From: Pseudomonas fluorescens
Lineage (GTDB): Bacteria > Pseudomonadota > Gammaproteobacteria > Pseudomonadales > Pseudomonadaceae
Assembly: GCF_001307155.1 (NCBI RefSeq)
Contig: NZ_CP012830.1
Coordinates: forward strand, 124,001-188,000
Length of the DNA stretch: 64,000 nt
Direction of reading: 5' to 3'
Below are positions 1-8,915 of the stretch, one piece after another (position 1 is the first letter of the stretch; each line of letters opens with the position of its first letter). The position numbers were made by a program, and so were the translations under genes. A model generated the notes under the pieces. It saw only the letters and a list, made by a program, of their open reading frames with translations, had not been told where the DNA came from and made no database searches.

Positions 1-348
1 GGACTTGCCGCCAATGGCCAGACGCCCAGCGACATGGCGTCGCACCACGGCATACACATCACGCCAGCATTCGAGCAATTTGGGCGTCGGATTCGGTGGA
101 CGCTTGCCACCGTCGATGCGCCGTTGCGCCATGTACGGAAACTCGAAACGCAACACGTTGACGCCAAGCCCGGCAAGGCGCGCGGCGATGTCGCTCATCC
201 AGTCACTGTCCATCGGTGCGCCGGCGCCATGGGCGAGAATCAGCGTCGCCGATGCCGGCACCGAGGCGGCGTCCCACAGCCATCCGCGATCCTGCACGCA
301 CTGCGCCCATTGATCCCCGTCAATACTGGCCTTGTGCTGTTTGTCCAT
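1..348 (-). CDS. Alpha/beta hydrolase, TEX30/KANL3-like family (partial)
   Basis: The N-terminal 116 residues are inside the window; the gene continues past base 1. The protein begins MDKQHKASIDGDQW and contains LILAHGAGAPMDSDWM and LRFEFPYMAQR, the oxyanion-hole strand and following segment of small bacterial alpha/beta hydrolases of the TEX30/KANL3 type. The nucleophile elbow would come just after the visible end (RLAIGGKS is the last segment seen), so catalytic residues cannot be checked. It is transcribed away from ccoN. An Anr-box-like palindrome for the neighbouring operon lies within its codons 9-13. No substrate can be inferred. The family call is moderately confident. Confidence 0.75.
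   Translation of the reverse strand, partial: MDKQHKASIDGDQWAQCVQDRGWLWDAASVPASATLILAHGAGAPMDSDWMSDIAARLAGLGVNVLRFEFPYMAQRRIDGGKRPPNPTPKLLECWRDVYAVVRRHVAGRLAIGGKS
310..323. promoter_or_regulatory. Putative Anr/FNR box ahead of first cbb3 operon
   Basis: TTGATCCCCGTCAA matches the FNR/Anr consensus TTGAT-N4-ATCAA at 9 of 10 defined positions. Its centre is about 130 bases upstream of the first ccoN start, inside the beginning of the divergent hydrolase gene. Control of a cbb3 operon by Anr at low oxygen is established in Pseudomonas. Use of this particular site is inferred. Confidence 0.7.
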
Positions 349-446
349 GCTTGCCTCGCTTTTAATCTGCCTATAACTCCAGGCGAAGGGAGCGTCATCG
401 CCTCGCGCGGACGCTTTCACTTCGGCTGAACCGTGGATGGGGAACC

Positions 447-1871
447 ATGAACACTTCTTTAAGTACCGCCTATAACTACAAGGTGGTCCGCCAATTCGCC
501 ATTATGACGGTGGTGTGGGGCATCGTCGGCATGGGGCTCGGGGTTTTTCTCGCGGCTCAATTGGTCTGGCCTGAACTCAACTTCAATTTGCCCTGGACCA
601 GCTTCGGCCGTTTGCGCCCGCTGCACACCAACGCGGTGATCTTCGCGTTCGGCGGCTGCGCCCTGTTCGCAGCCTCCTTCTATTCGGTGCAACGCACCTG
701 CCAGACGCAGCTGTTCGCGCCGAAAATCGCCGCATTCTGCTTCTGGGGCTGGCAGTTGGTCATTGTCCTGGCCGCCATCAGCCTGCCGCTGGGCTACACC
801 ACTTCCAAGGAATACGCCGAGCTGGAATGGCCGATCGCCATTTTGATCGCCATCGTCTGGGTCGCCTACGGCGTCGTGTTCTTCGGCACACTGATGAAGC
901 GCAAGACCAAGCACATCTACGTCGGCAACTGGTTCTTCGGTGCGTTCATCATCACCGTGGCCATCCTGCATATCGTCAACCACGCCTCCCTGCCGGTGAG
1001 CTGGACCAAGTCCTACTCGGCCTACGGCGGTGCGACGGATGCCATGGTGCAGTGGTGGTACGGGCACAACGCGGTAGGGTTTTTCCTCACCGCCGGTTTC
1101 CTCGGGATGATGTATTACTTCGTGCCGAAACAGGCCGAACGCCCGGTGTACTCGTATCGCCTGTCGATCGTGCACTTCTGGGCACTGATCACCCTGTACA
1201 TCTGGGCCGGCCCGCACCACTTGCACTACACCGCGCTGCCGGACTGGGCGCAGTCGCTGGGCATGGTGATGTCGCTGATCCTGCTGGCACCGAGCTGGGG
1301 CGGGATGATCAACGGCATGATGACCCTCTCGGGCGCCTGGCATAAGTTACGCAGCGACCCGATCCTGCGTTTCCTCGTGGTGTCCCTGGCGTTCTACGGC
1401 ATGTCGACCTTCGAAGGGCCGATGATGGCGATCAAGACGGTCAACGCCCTCTCCCACTACACCGACTGGACCATCGGCCACGTACATGCCGGCGCACTCG
1501 GCTGGGTGGCAATGATTTCGATCGGCGCGCTGTACCACATGATCCCGAAAGTCTTCGGCCGCACGCAGATGCACAGCCTCGGCCTGATCAACGCGCACTT
1601 CTGGCTCGCCACCATCGGCACCGTGCTCTACATCGCCTCGATGTGGGTCAACGGCATCGCCCAGGGCCTGATGTGGCGCGCGGTCAACGAAGACGGCACG
1701 CTGACCTACTCCTTCGTCGAAACCCTGGTGGCCAGCCACCCAGGCTACGTCGTGCGACTGGTGGGCGGCGCGATCTTCTTCAGCGGCATGCTGCTGATGG
1801 CTTACAACACCTGGCGCACCGTGCGTGCCGCACAGCCAGCCGAAGTCGCCGCCGCGGCGCAGATGGCCTGA
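447..1871 (+). CDS. ccoN: cbb3-type cytochrome c oxidase subunit I, first copy
   Basis: Catalytic heme-copper subunit of the cbb3 oxidase in the inner membrane, reducing oxygen to water with very high affinity. It has 474 residues and many transmembrane helices. All expected ligands are present at the numbering used for the P. stutzeri enzyme: His60 and His347 for the low-spin heme, His345 for heme b3, His207, His257 and His258 for CuB, and Tyr251 in LYIWAGPHH as the His-Tyr cofactor. A GGGGAA ribosome binding site precedes the ATG. It heads ccoNOQP, which is followed by a second full copy of the operon. By position this is the copy farther from ccoG, the one corresponding to the Anr-induced cco2 of P. 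aeruginosa; the strong Anr-like box upstream agrees. Confidence 0.97.
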   Translation: MNTSLSTAYNYKVVRQFAIMTVVWGIVGMGLGVFLAAQLVWPELNFNLPWTSFGRLRPLHTNAVIFAFGGCALFAASFYSVQRTCQTQLFAPKIAAFCFWGWQLVIVLAAISLPLGYTTSKEYAELEWPIAILIAIVWVAYGVVFFGTLMKRKTKHIYVGNWFFGAFIITVAILHIVNHASLPVSWTKSYSAYGGATDAMVQWWYGHNAVGFFLTAGFLGMMYYFVPKQAERPVYSYRLSIVHFWALITLYIWAGPHHLHYTALPDWAQSLGMVMSLILLAPSWGGMINGMMTLSGAWHKLRSDPILRFLVVSLAFYGMSTFEGPMMAIKTVNALSHYTDWTIGHVHAGALGWVAMISIGALYHMIPKVFGRTQMHSLGLINAHFWLATIGTVLYIASMWVNGIAQGLMWRAVNEDGTLTYSFVETLVASHPGYVVRLVGGAIFFSGMLLMAYNTWRTVRAAQPAEVAAAAQMA

Positions 1872-1881
1872 GGAGTCCGCC

Positions 1882-2490
1882 ATGAAACACGAAACGATTG
1901 AGAAAAACGTCGGCCTGCTGTTGCTGCTGATGGTCTTCGCGGTGAGCATCGGCGGTCTGACCCAGATCGTCCCGCTGTTCTTCCAGGACGTCACCAACAA
2001 GCCGGTCGAAGGCATGAAGCCTTACACCGCGCTGCAGCTTGAAGGTCGCGACATCTACATCCGCGAAGGTTGCGTGCAATGCCACTCGCAGATGATTCGC
2101 CCGTTCCGCGCCGAGACCGAGCGCTACGGCCACTACTCGGTAGCCGGTGAAAGCGTCTGGGATCACCCGTTCCTGTGGGGCTCCAAGCGCACCGGTCCGG
2201 ACCTGGCCCGGGTCGGCGGTCGCTACTCGGAAGACTGGCACCGGGCGCACTTGTACAACCCGCGCAACGTCGTGCCGGAGTCGAAGATGCCCGCCTACCC
2301 ATGGCTGGTGGCCAACGCGCTGGACAGCAGCCACACCAAAACCAAGTTGCAGGTCATGCGCACCCTCGGCGTTCCGTACACCGACGAAGACATTGCAGGC
2401 AGCGTCGAAACGCTCAAGGGCAAGACCGAAATGGATGCGCTCGTCGCCTACCTGCAAGTGCTCGGCACTGCGATCAAGAGCAAGAGGTGA
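1882..2490 (+). CDS. ccoO: cbb3-type cytochrome c oxidase subunit II (mono-heme c), first copy
   Basis: Membrane-anchored mono-heme cytochrome c that passes electrons from CcoP to the CcoN active site. It has 202 residues: an N-terminal membrane anchor (about residues 10-35) and a periplasmic domain with one CxxCH heme site, [13 protein letters not shown]. The ATG at 1882 follows the ccoN stop by 10 bases with an AGGAGT ribosome binding site, so the upstream in-frame extension was not used. The stretch around 2125-2225 is nearly identical in DNA sequence to the second ccoO copy, which hints at gene conversion. Confidence 0.96.
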   Translation: MKHETIEKNVGLLLLLMVFAVSIGGLTQIVPLFFQDVTNKPVEGMKPYTALQLEGRDIYIREGCVQCHSQMIRPFRAETERYGHYSVAGESVWDHPFLWGSKRTGPDLARVGGRYSEDWHRAHLYNPRNVVPESKMPAYPWLVANALDSSHTKTKLQVMRTLGVPYTDEDIAGSVETLKGKTEMDALVAYLQVLGTAIKSKR

Positions 2491-2493
2491 GCC

Positions 2494-2706
2494 ATGGCCA
2501 TGTTCTTTGAAATAAGTAGCGGAATGATCCGCGGCCTGGGCACCGTCGTCGTCTTCATAGCCTTCGTCGGCCTGACACTGTGGGTGTTCAACGGCAAACG
2601 CAGCCCGGATTTCGCCGAAGCGCGCCTGCTGCCCTTTGCCGATGAACCGCAACCCGACGACACCACCAGCCAAGAAACAGCAACAACAAGGAGTACCCGG
2701 CCATGA
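2494..2706 (+). CDS. ccoQ: cbb3 oxidase small subunit CcoQ, first copy
   Basis: Small single-span membrane protein of 70 residues that in other bacteria stabilises the assembled cbb3 oxidase. It has one hydrophobic helix (about residues 11-31, [20 protein letters not shown]) followed by the family-typical [11 protein letters not shown] segment and a short polar tail. It starts 3 bases after ccoO and its stop overlaps the ccoP start. The tail is longer and more Thr-rich than in the second copy. Confidence 0.9.
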   Translation: MAMFFEISSGMIRGLGTVVVFIAFVGLTLWVFNGKRSPDFAEARLLPFADEPQPDDTTSQETATTRSTRP

Positions 2707-3656
2707 CCACCTTCTGGAGTACGTGGATCTGCGTACTGACCATTGGCAGCCTGATCGGCCTGACGTGGCTGCTGATCGGCACCCGCAAGGGTGAAACCAA
2801 GGGCAGCGTCGACCAGACCATGGGCCACAGCTTCGACGGCATCGAGGAGTATGACAATCCGCTGCCGCAGTGGTGGTTCATGCTGTTCGCCGGGACCCTG
2901 GTGTTTGCCGTCGGCTACCTGATCCTTTATCCGGGCCTGGGCAACTGGAAAGGCGTACTGCCCGGCTATCAGGACGGCTGGACCCAGACCAAGGAATGGG
3001 ACCGGGAGATGGCCAAGGCCGACGCCAAGTTCGGGCCGATCTACGCCAAATTCTCGGCCATGCCCGTGGAAGAAGTCGCCAAGGATCCGCAAGCGCTGAA
3101 AATGGGCGGACGCCTGTTTGCCTCCAACTGCGCGGTCTGCCACGGCTCGGATGCCAAGGGCGCGTTTGGTTTCCCCAACCTCGCCGACAACATCTGGCGT
3201 TGGGGCGGCAGTGCCGAAACCATCAAGACCACGATCATGGGCGGACGCATGGCGGCCATGCCGGCCTGGGGTGACGTACTGGGTGAGACCGGGGTGAAAA
3301 ATGTCGCGGCGTATGTGCGTCACGAACTCGCCGGCCTGCCGTTGCCAGCCGACAGCGGTGCTGACCTGCAAGCCGGACAGCAAACGTTCAGCACCACTTG
3401 CGTAGCCTGTCACGGTGCAAACGGCCAGGGCACGGAACTGATGGGGGCGCCAAACCTGACGCAACCGGCAGGTTTCATCTACGGCACCAGCCTGACGCAA
3501 CTGCAACAGACCATTCGCCATGGTCGCCAGGGTCAGATGCCGGCGCAGCACGAACTGCTCGGCAACGACAAGGTGCAACTGCTGGCCGCGTATGTGTACA
3601 GCTTGTCTCACAGCCCGAACGCCGAGCGTTTGCAGGCTGAAAGCAAAACCGAATAA
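2703..3656 (+). CDS. ccoP: cbb3-type cytochrome c oxidase subunit III (di-heme c), first copy
   Basis: Di-heme cytochrome c subunit that receives electrons from soluble cytochromes. It has 317 residues: an N-terminal CcoP membrane domain with two hydrophobic segments (about 5-25 and 55-78) and two periplasmic cytochrome domains with CxxCH sites CAVCHG and CVACHG. It is 8 residues shorter than the second copy, lacking part of the loop between the membrane segment and the first heme domain. Its ATG overlaps the end of ccoQ by 4 bases. It ends the first operon and is followed by a strong hairpin. Confidence 0.96.
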   Translation: MTTFWSTWICVLTIGSLIGLTWLLIGTRKGETKGSVDQTMGHSFDGIEEYDNPLPQWWFMLFAGTLVFAVGYLILYPGLGNWKGVLPGYQDGWTQTKEWDREMAKADAKFGPIYAKFSAMPVEEVAKDPQALKMGGRLFASNCAVCHGSDAKGAFGFPNLADNIWRWGGSAETIKTTIMGGRMAAMPAWGDVLGETGVKNVAAYVRHELAGLPLPADSGADLQAGQQTFSTTCVACHGANGQGTELMGAPNLTQPAGFIYGTSLTQLQQTIRHGRQGQMPAQHELLGNDKVQLLAAYVYSLSHSPNAERLQAESKTE

Positions 3657-3669
3657 ATCTTCACTGCCC

Positions 3670-3699
3670 AACTGCTGCATTCACCCGAATGCGGCAGTT
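3670..3699 (+). terminator. Hairpin after first ccoP, possible terminator
   Basis: AACTGCTGCATTC pairs with GAATGCGGCAGTT (13 bp, one G-T wobble) around an ACCC loop, 13 bases after the ccoP stop. A T-run is lacking, so it may instead be a transcript-stabilising hairpin. Confidence 0.5.
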
Positions 3700-4040
3700 C
3701 CCTGCTCCTTTGCGACGCATTGTCGCACCCCTCAATTGGTCTGCCTTTCGGTTCGGTGGATTCGCGTCTACGCTTGCTTCGAAGCGGACTGGCAACAGCC
3801 GGTCAAAGGTCAACCGTACACGATGCGTTCGACGAATCTGTTCGATGACAGGCCGCAAAGGCTGGTAGATACCGGCTGTCGCGCAAATTGCCGTCTGTCA
3901 CCTGCCCGCCTCGTTTGAACACACCCAGTTACACCTGACCCGACCCCCTCGCCTTTTTGGTCCGCCGAGACATTTTGTCCATGGGCAATTTTGTCCCTAC
4001 GCGGAGCATGGAAAGGCCGCAGAATCAGCTTTTGAAAGCA

Positions 4041-4054
4041 TTGACGCAGGTCAT
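4041..4054. promoter_or_regulatory. Putative weaker Anr box ahead of second cbb3 operon
   Basis: TTGACGCAGGTCAT keeps seven of the eight outer half-site bases of the Anr consensus (TTGA-N6-TCAA) but deviates at the inner positions. It lies 86 bases before the second ccoN start. It is weaker than the boxes at 310, 8736 and 14618. Confidence 0.45.
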
Positions 4055-4139
4055 GGCGCGTTGCAATGACCCCCCGCTTTCTCCATACTTGCGACCGATT
4101 TTTATCCCTAATAAAACACCTAAACCGTGGAACCTTAGA

Positions 4140-5582
4140 ATGAGCACAGCAATCAGTCCGACTGCTTATAACTATAAGGTAGTCCGCCAGTTCGCCATCA
4201 TGACGGTGGTCTGGGGGATCCTTGGCATGGGGCTCGGTGTCTTCATCGCCTCACAACTGGTCTGGCCGGAGTTGAATTTCGGCCTGCCGTGGACGACGTT
4301 TGGACGCCTACGCCCGTTGCACACCAACCTGGTGATTTTCGCCTTCGGTGGTTGTGCACTGTTTGCCACTTCCTATTACGTCGTGCAGCGAACCTGCCAA
4401 ACGCGACTGATTTCCGACAGCCTCGCCGCCTTCCACTTCTGGGGTTGGCAAGCGGTGATCGTCGGCGCGATCGTTACCTTGCCGCTGGGTTACACCACCA
4501 CCAAGGAATACGCGGAACTGGAATGGCCCCTGGCTATCCTGCTGGCTATCGTCTGGGTCACCTACGGCCTGGTGTTCTTCGGTACCATCGTCAAGCGCAA
4601 GACCAAGCACATCTACGTCGGCAACTGGTTCTACGGTGCCTTCATCGTCGTGACGGCGATGCTGCACATCGTCAACCACGCGTCCTTGCCGGTCAGCTTC
4701 TTCAAGTCCTACTCGGCGTACGCCGGTGCGACTGATGCCATGATCCAGTGGTGGTACGGCCACAACGCGGTAGGTTTCTTCCTGACCACCGGCTTCCTGG
4801 GGATGATGTACTACTTCGTGCCGAAACAGGCCGAGCGTCCGATCTACTCGTATCGCCTGTCGATCGTGCACTTCTGGGCACTGATCACCCTGTACATCTG
4901 GGCTGGCCCGCACCACCTGCACTACACCGCACTGCCGGACTGGGCTCAGTCGCTGGGCATGGCGATGTCGATCATCCTGCTGGCGCCAAGCTGGGGCGGC
5001 ATGATCAACGGCATGATGACCCTGTCGGGCGCCTGGCATAAGCTGCGCACCGACCCGATCCTGCGCTTTTTGGTCGTGTCCCTGGCGTTCTACGGCATGT
5101 CGACCTTCGAAGGCCCGATGATGGCCATCAAGACTGTCAACTCGCTGTCTCACTACACTGACTGGACCATCGGCCACGTACACGCCGGTGCCTTGGGCTG
5201 GGTAGCGATGATTTCGATCGGTGCGCTGTACCACATGATCCCGAAAATCTTCGGTCGTGCGCAGATGCACAGCATCGGCCTGATCAACACGCACTTCTGG
5301 CTCGCGACCATCGGCACCGTGCTCTACATCGCTTCGATGTGGGTCAACGGTATCACCCAGGGCCTGATGTGGCGTGCAATCAACGATGACGGCACCCTCA
5401 CCTACTCCTTCGTTGAAGCCCTGCAAGCCAGCCACCCTGGTTTCATCGTTCGCGCCCTTGGCGGTGCGTTCTTTGCCAGCGGCATGCTGTTCATGGCGTA
5501 CAACGTGTTCCGCACCGTACGCGCCTCGAATCCGGAAGATGCTGAAGCCGCCGCTCAGATCGCTGTCGTTGGAGCTCACTGA
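4140..5582 (+). CDS. ccoN: cbb3-type cytochrome c oxidase subunit I, second copy
   Basis: Catalytic subunit of the second cbb3 oxidase, 480 residues. The ATG at 4140 ([15 protein letters not shown]) was chosen because similarity to the first CcoN starts there; the in-frame extension to 3957 is not family-like. All heme and copper ligands are kept with an offset of one: His61, His208, Tyr252, His258, His259, His346, His348. It is very similar to the first copy over the whole length and differs mostly at the N-terminus and tail. By position next to ccoG it corresponds to the cco1 operon of P. aeruginosa. Its stop overlaps the ccoO start by one base. Confidence 0.96.
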   Translation: MSTAISPTAYNYKVVRQFAIMTVVWGILGMGLGVFIASQLVWPELNFGLPWTTFGRLRPLHTNLVIFAFGGCALFATSYYVVQRTCQTRLISDSLAAFHFWGWQAVIVGAIVTLPLGYTTTKEYAELEWPLAILLAIVWVTYGLVFFGTIVKRKTKHIYVGNWFYGAFIVVTAMLHIVNHASLPVSFFKSYSAYAGATDAMIQWWYGHNAVGFFLTTGFLGMMYYFVPKQAERPIYSYRLSIVHFWALITLYIWAGPHHLHYTALPDWAQSLGMAMSIILLAPSWGGMINGMMTLSGAWHKLRTDPILRFLVVSLAFYGMSTFEGPMMAIKTVNSLSHYTDWTIGHVHAGALGWVAMISIGALYHMIPKIFGRAQMHSIGLINTHFWLATIGTVLYIASMWVNGITQGLMWRAINDDGTLTYSFVEALQASHPGFIVRALGGAFFASGMLFMAYNVFRTVRASNPEDAEAAAQIAVVGAH

Positions 5583-6190
5583 TGAAGCATGAAGCAGTCG
5601 AGAAGAATATTGGCCTGCTGGCCTTCTTCATGGTCATCGCCGTCAGCATCGGCGGCCTGACCCAGATCGTCCCGTTGTTTTTTCAGGACGTGACCAACAA
5701 GCCGGTTGAAGGCATGAAGCCACGCCCGGCGCTGGAACTTGAAGGCCGTGACATTTTCATCGCCAACGGTTGTGTCGGCTGCCACTCGCAGATGATCCGT
5801 CCGTTCCGTGCTGAAACCGAACGTTATGGCCACTACTCGGTAGCCGGTGAAAGCGTCTGGGACCACCCGTTCCTGTGGGGCTCCAAGCGTACCGGTCCGG
5901 ACCTGGCCCGCGTTGGCGGTCGTTACTCCGATGACTGGCAGCGTGCGCACTTGTACAACCCGCGCAACGTGGTGCCAGAGTCGAAAATGCCGGCTTACCC
6001 GTTCCTCGTGGAAAACAAGCTCGACGGCAAGGACACCGCGAAGAAAATGGAAGTCTTGCGCACCCTCGGCGTTCCTTACACCGACGAAGACATCGCCGGT
6101 GCAAAAGATGCCGTGAAGGGCAAAACCGAAATGGACGCGCTGGTGGCCTATCTGCAAGGCCTGGGCACCATCATCAAAAGCAAACGGTGA
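5582..6190 (+). CDS. ccoO: cbb3-type cytochrome c oxidase subunit II (mono-heme c), second copy
   Basis: Mono-heme cytochrome c subunit of the second oxidase, 202 residues like the first copy. It has an N-terminal membrane anchor and one CxxCH site ([13 protein letters not shown]). The start codon shares its A with the ccoN stop (TGATG), implying translational coupling. It differs from the first copy mainly between residues 50-60 and in the region after KMPAYP. Confidence 0.96.
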   Translation: MKHEAVEKNIGLLAFFMVIAVSIGGLTQIVPLFFQDVTNKPVEGMKPRPALELEGRDIFIANGCVGCHSQMIRPFRAETERYGHYSVAGESVWDHPFLWGSKRTGPDLARVGGRYSDDWQRAHLYNPRNVVPESKMPAYPFLVENKLDGKDTAKKMEVLRTLGVPYTDEDIAGAKDAVKGKTEMDALVAYLQGLGTIIKSKR

Positions 6191-6195
6191 TTTAG

Positions 6196-6381
6196 ATGGA
6201 TATCGGGATGATTCGTGGCCTGGGCACCGTTGTCGTGATGGTTGCCTTTATCGGTCTGGCGCTGTGGGTGTTCAGCCCCAAGCGCAAATCGGAGTTTGAA
6301 GACGCGACCTTGCTGCCTTTCGCGGATGATCCCGAAGCCATCAAGCACGTCGAGCAAGCTTCTAGGAGTAACAAAGAATGA
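6196..6381 (+). CDS. ccoQ: cbb3 oxidase small subunit CcoQ, second copy
   Basis: Single-span small subunit of 61 residues. It starts [20 protein letters not shown] and carries [14 protein letters not shown] after the helix, matching the first CcoQ in the helix and in the LLPFADDPE segment. It lies 5 bases after ccoO and overlaps ccoP by 4 bases. An AGATGG-type sequence surrounds the start, so ribosome binding is not obvious and translation may be coupled to ccoO. Confidence 0.88.
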   Translation: MDIGMIRGLGTVVVMVAFIGLALWVFSPKRKSEFEDATLLPFADDPEAIKHVEQASRSNKE

Positions 6382-7355
6382 CTACGTTCTGGAGTCTGTA
6401 CGTCACAGTCCTCAGTCTGGGTACCATTTTCGCCCTGACCTGGCTGCTGCTGTCGACCCGCAAGGGCCAGCGCGCCGAGCAGACGGATGAGACGGTTGGC
6501 CACGCCTTCGACGGGATCGAGGAGTACGACAACCCGCTGCCGAAATGGTGGTTCATGCTGTTTGTCGGCACCATCATCTTCGCCCTCGGCTACCTGGTGC
6601 TGTACCCGGGCCTGGGCAACTGGAAAGGCCTGCTGCCGGGTTACGGCTACCTCGACAACGAGAAGCAGACCGCGTTCGCCAACGGCCAGTCCGGCTGGAC
6701 CGGCGTTCACGAGTGGGAAAAGGAAATGGCCAAGTCGGATGCCAAGTTCGGTCCGATCTTCGCCAAATTCGCAGCCATGCCCATTGAAGAAGTTGCCAAG
6801 GACCCACAAGCCCTGAAGATGGGTGGCCGCCTGTTCGCCTCCAACTGCTCGGTTTGCCACGGCTCCGACGCCAAAGGCGCTTACGGCTTTCCTAACCTGA
6901 CCGACGAAGACTGGCGTTGGGGCGGCGAGCCACAAACCATCAAGACCACCATCATGGGCGGCCGTCACGCGATGATGCCGGCTTGGGGTGAAGTGATCGG
7001 CGAGCAAGGCGTCAGCGACGTTGCCGCGTTCGTGCTGACCAACCTCGATGGCCGCAAGCTGCCGGAAGGTGCCAAGGCCGATCCGGTTGCCGGCCAGAAG
7101 ATTTTCGCTGCCAACTGCGTGGCTTGCCACGGTCCGGAAGGTAAAGGCACCCCAGCCATGGGCGCACCTAACCTGACCCACCCGGCCGCGTTCATCTACG
7201 GTTCGAGCTTTGCTCAACTGCAGCAGACCATCCGTTACGGCCGTCAGGGCCAGATGCCTGCGCAAGAACAGCTACAAGGCAACGACAAGGTTCACCTGCT
7301 GGCCGCTTACGTCTACAGCCTGTCTCACGGTGAGAAAGCTGCTGACGCCGAGTAA
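6378..7355 (+). CDS. ccoP: cbb3-type cytochrome c oxidase subunit III (di-heme c), second copy
   Basis: Di-heme subunit of the second oxidase, 325 residues. It has two membrane-spanning segments near the N-terminus, then cytochrome domains with CSVCHG and CVACHG heme sites. Compared with the first copy it has an extra [21 protein letters not shown] loop around residues 92-108. An AGGAGT ribosome binding site lies inside ccoQ. A strong intrinsic terminator follows, closing the second operon. Confidence 0.96.
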   Translation: MTTFWSLYVTVLSLGTIFALTWLLLSTRKGQRAEQTDETVGHAFDGIEEYDNPLPKWWFMLFVGTIIFALGYLVLYPGLGNWKGLLPGYGYLDNEKQTAFANGQSGWTGVHEWEKEMAKSDAKFGPIFAKFAAMPIEEVAKDPQALKMGGRLFASNCSVCHGSDAKGAYGFPNLTDEDWRWGGEPQTIKTTIMGGRHAMMPAWGEVIGEQGVSDVAAFVLTNLDGRKLPEGAKADPVAGQKIFAANCVACHGPEGKGTPAMGAPNLTHPAAFIYGSSFAQLQQTIRYGRQGQMPAQEQLQGNDKVHLLAAYVYSLSHGEKAADAE

Positions 7356-7375
7356 GGCAAACGCGTGATCGCACT

Positions 7376-7412
7376 AAAAACGGCCCCGCCAGTGATCTGG
7401 CGGGGCCGTTTT
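7376..7412 (+). terminator. Intrinsic terminator after second ccoNOQP
   Basis: AAAACGGCCCCGCCAG pairs perfectly with CTGGCGGGGCCGTTTT around a TGAT loop, 20 bases after the ccoP stop. A- and T-runs lie on both sides, so it can also end the convergent metallophosphoesterase transcript. Confidence 0.9.
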
Positions 7413-7432
7413 CATTTCCGTCATTCATTTGC

Positions 7433-8443
7433 CTACTTCAAGACCGGGATGACCTGATCGAGCTTTCGGCTTGGCCAGTTACTGTTGCGAACAACGCTGA
7501 CCGCCAGCGACTGCCGATCAGCGGTAAAACTGGCAATCAGATAAGTTTGTTGGGAGGCAGAGCCGCTTAGAAAGACCGGTACATCACCAAAGTACTGTGA
7601 CTTGCCCCAATCAAAGTAAGTCCCTGCGCCCCAGTGATCATGCCCACCAAAGACCACCGTTACCTTGTATTTCTCGACGATATGTTTGAATCTCGAAATC
7701 TGCTCGTCGTTGCCGTCCCACTGATAAACCTTGTGCATATTCAGAATAATGATTTTGCCCTCCTCTCTCGCCCTCTTTAAATCCCGCTCCAGCCAGTCAA
7801 GCGCAGGGGTAATTTCAAACGTTGTCGGAGCAAGTGGATTGCCGGAGGTAAAACTGACGGTATAGGTCGGTTCATTATTCAATTGAACCATGTGCACATC
7901 ACCGATATTTTTCGAGTAAGCGAGGCTGCCATAAAAGATCGTCCCCACGCCCGAACTTCTTGCCGCCAGATCCATGGATTCGACTTTTCCCCAGTAGCGA
8001 TCCTTGAGGTCGTTGACACTGCCAGCCGCACAGCTATTCAGGAAACAGTCGTCCACGTTATTGGCATAGTCATGATTACCCAGCCCGAAATCATATAGCC
8101 CCTCCAGTTTATTCTCGAAAACCGACTTCATGTATGAACGTTCGCCACCATGACCAAAGGCTGTGATATCACCGTTAATCATCACCGGTATGCGGGATGC
8201 GCCGCCATTCAACTTCCTGAAACTTGAAATATCGGAGTACTGCAACTCTATCAGCTCTTTTGAGCGCGCCTCCTTGTTGGGATCCGGAAGATTATCATCC
8301 GTGAGATCAGTCCAGGGGTATTGCGAATCCGATACAAACACCATATGGCGCGGCGTCTCTGCCGCCGAGGCGCCATAGACCACAGGGATAACCAACGCCA
8401 GTGCAAGGCACACCAGCCACACACGCTCTTTATATAAAGTCAT
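7433..8443 (-). CDS. Exported calcineurin-like metallophosphoesterase
   Basis: Predicted secreted phosphoesterase of 336 residues. The start at 8443 (MTLYKERVWLVCLAL) gives a good signal peptide ending near ASAAE and has GGA six bases upstream; an in-frame ATG at 8476 would bury it. Metal-site motifs of the calcineurin-like fold are visible in order: VSDSQ, INGDITAFGH, GLGNHDYANN, ILNMHK and FGGHDHWG. The pair CFLNSC could form a disulfide. The substrate is unknown. It is convergent to the second cbb3 operon and sits between it and ccoG, which are otherwise neighbours in Pseudomonas. Its base composition is clearly more AT-rich than the flanks, suggesting acquisition by transfer. Confidence 0.85.
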   Translation of the reverse strand: MTLYKERVWLVCLALALVIPVVYGASAAETPRHMVFVSDSQYPWTDLTDDNLPDPNKEARSKELIELQYSDISSFRKLNGGASRIPVMINGDITAFGHGGERSYMKSVFENKLEGLYDFGLGNHDYANNVDDCFLNSCAAGSVNDLKDRYWGKVESMDLAARSSGVGTIFYGSLAYSKNIGDVHMVQLNNEPTYTVSFTSGNPLAPTTFEITPALDWLERDLKRAREEGKIIILNMHKVYQWDGNDEQISRFKHIVEKYKVTVVFGGHDHWGAGTYFDWGKSQYFGDVPVFLSGSASQQTYLIASFTADRQSLAVSVVRNSNWPSRKLDQVIPVLK

Positions 8444-8915
8444 AGAAGTCCATTTCCATCGATAGTTAACAGCCACTCCATAGCGGCAACTGCAAAATAT
8501 ATCGCCCCTTGATAATTAACAAACTACCGACCTCTACAGATCAACAGCAGATATTTCCAACATCCACAGACACTCGCACACTTCAAAACACTCACTAAAA
8601 AATGTTCTATATAGTCCAGCGCAAATGAATGTCAGACAGTGGAAGGAGGAGGATGAGGGAATCGGACTCGGTACGCCCCTTGCAGGCGCGCGGTAGTAAC
8701 CCTGGGCGGACGGATAGCTATACTCAACAAGTCAATTGATCTGCATCACGATTTGTTACATTTGCTACACCATCTACGAATTTCCACCAACGCGACCAAA
8801 GGTCGCACCCTTGAGCTAGAGCGACAGGCGTATCATTACGCCACTGCAACACCCTTTTTGACCGCGGTCGGCACGTACTGACCGAGGCATTTTTCCACTG
8901 CCGTGGGATGCAATG
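8444..8915. other. AT-rich intergenic region ahead of ccoG
   Basis: About 470 bases without a supported gene, between the divergent metallophosphoesterase and ccoG. The left half (8470-8620) is notably AT-rich, like the adjoining gene. The right half carries an Anr-like box at 8736-8749. Confidence 0.6.
8736..8749. promoter_or_regulatory. Putative Anr box ahead of ccoG
   Basis: TTGATCTGCATCAC matches TTGAT-N4-ATCAA at 9 of 10 positions, about 170 bases before the ccoG start. It fits oxygen control of the assembly genes together with the oxidases. Confidence 0.65.

Larger units (their letters stand above)
3657..4139. other. Intergenic region between the two cbb3 operons
   Basis: This 483-base gap has no convincing gene. 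It holds a 13-bp hairpin just after ccoP (3670-3699) and an Anr-like box (4041-4054). An in-frame extension of ccoN reaching back to 3957 is possible, but conservation with the first CcoN begins only after the ATG at 4140. Confidence 0.6.

Noticed and set aside
3957..4139. N-terminal extension of the second CcoN
   Set aside because: The 61 extra residues match nothing in the first CcoN and would include the Anr-like box; conservation starts at 4140.
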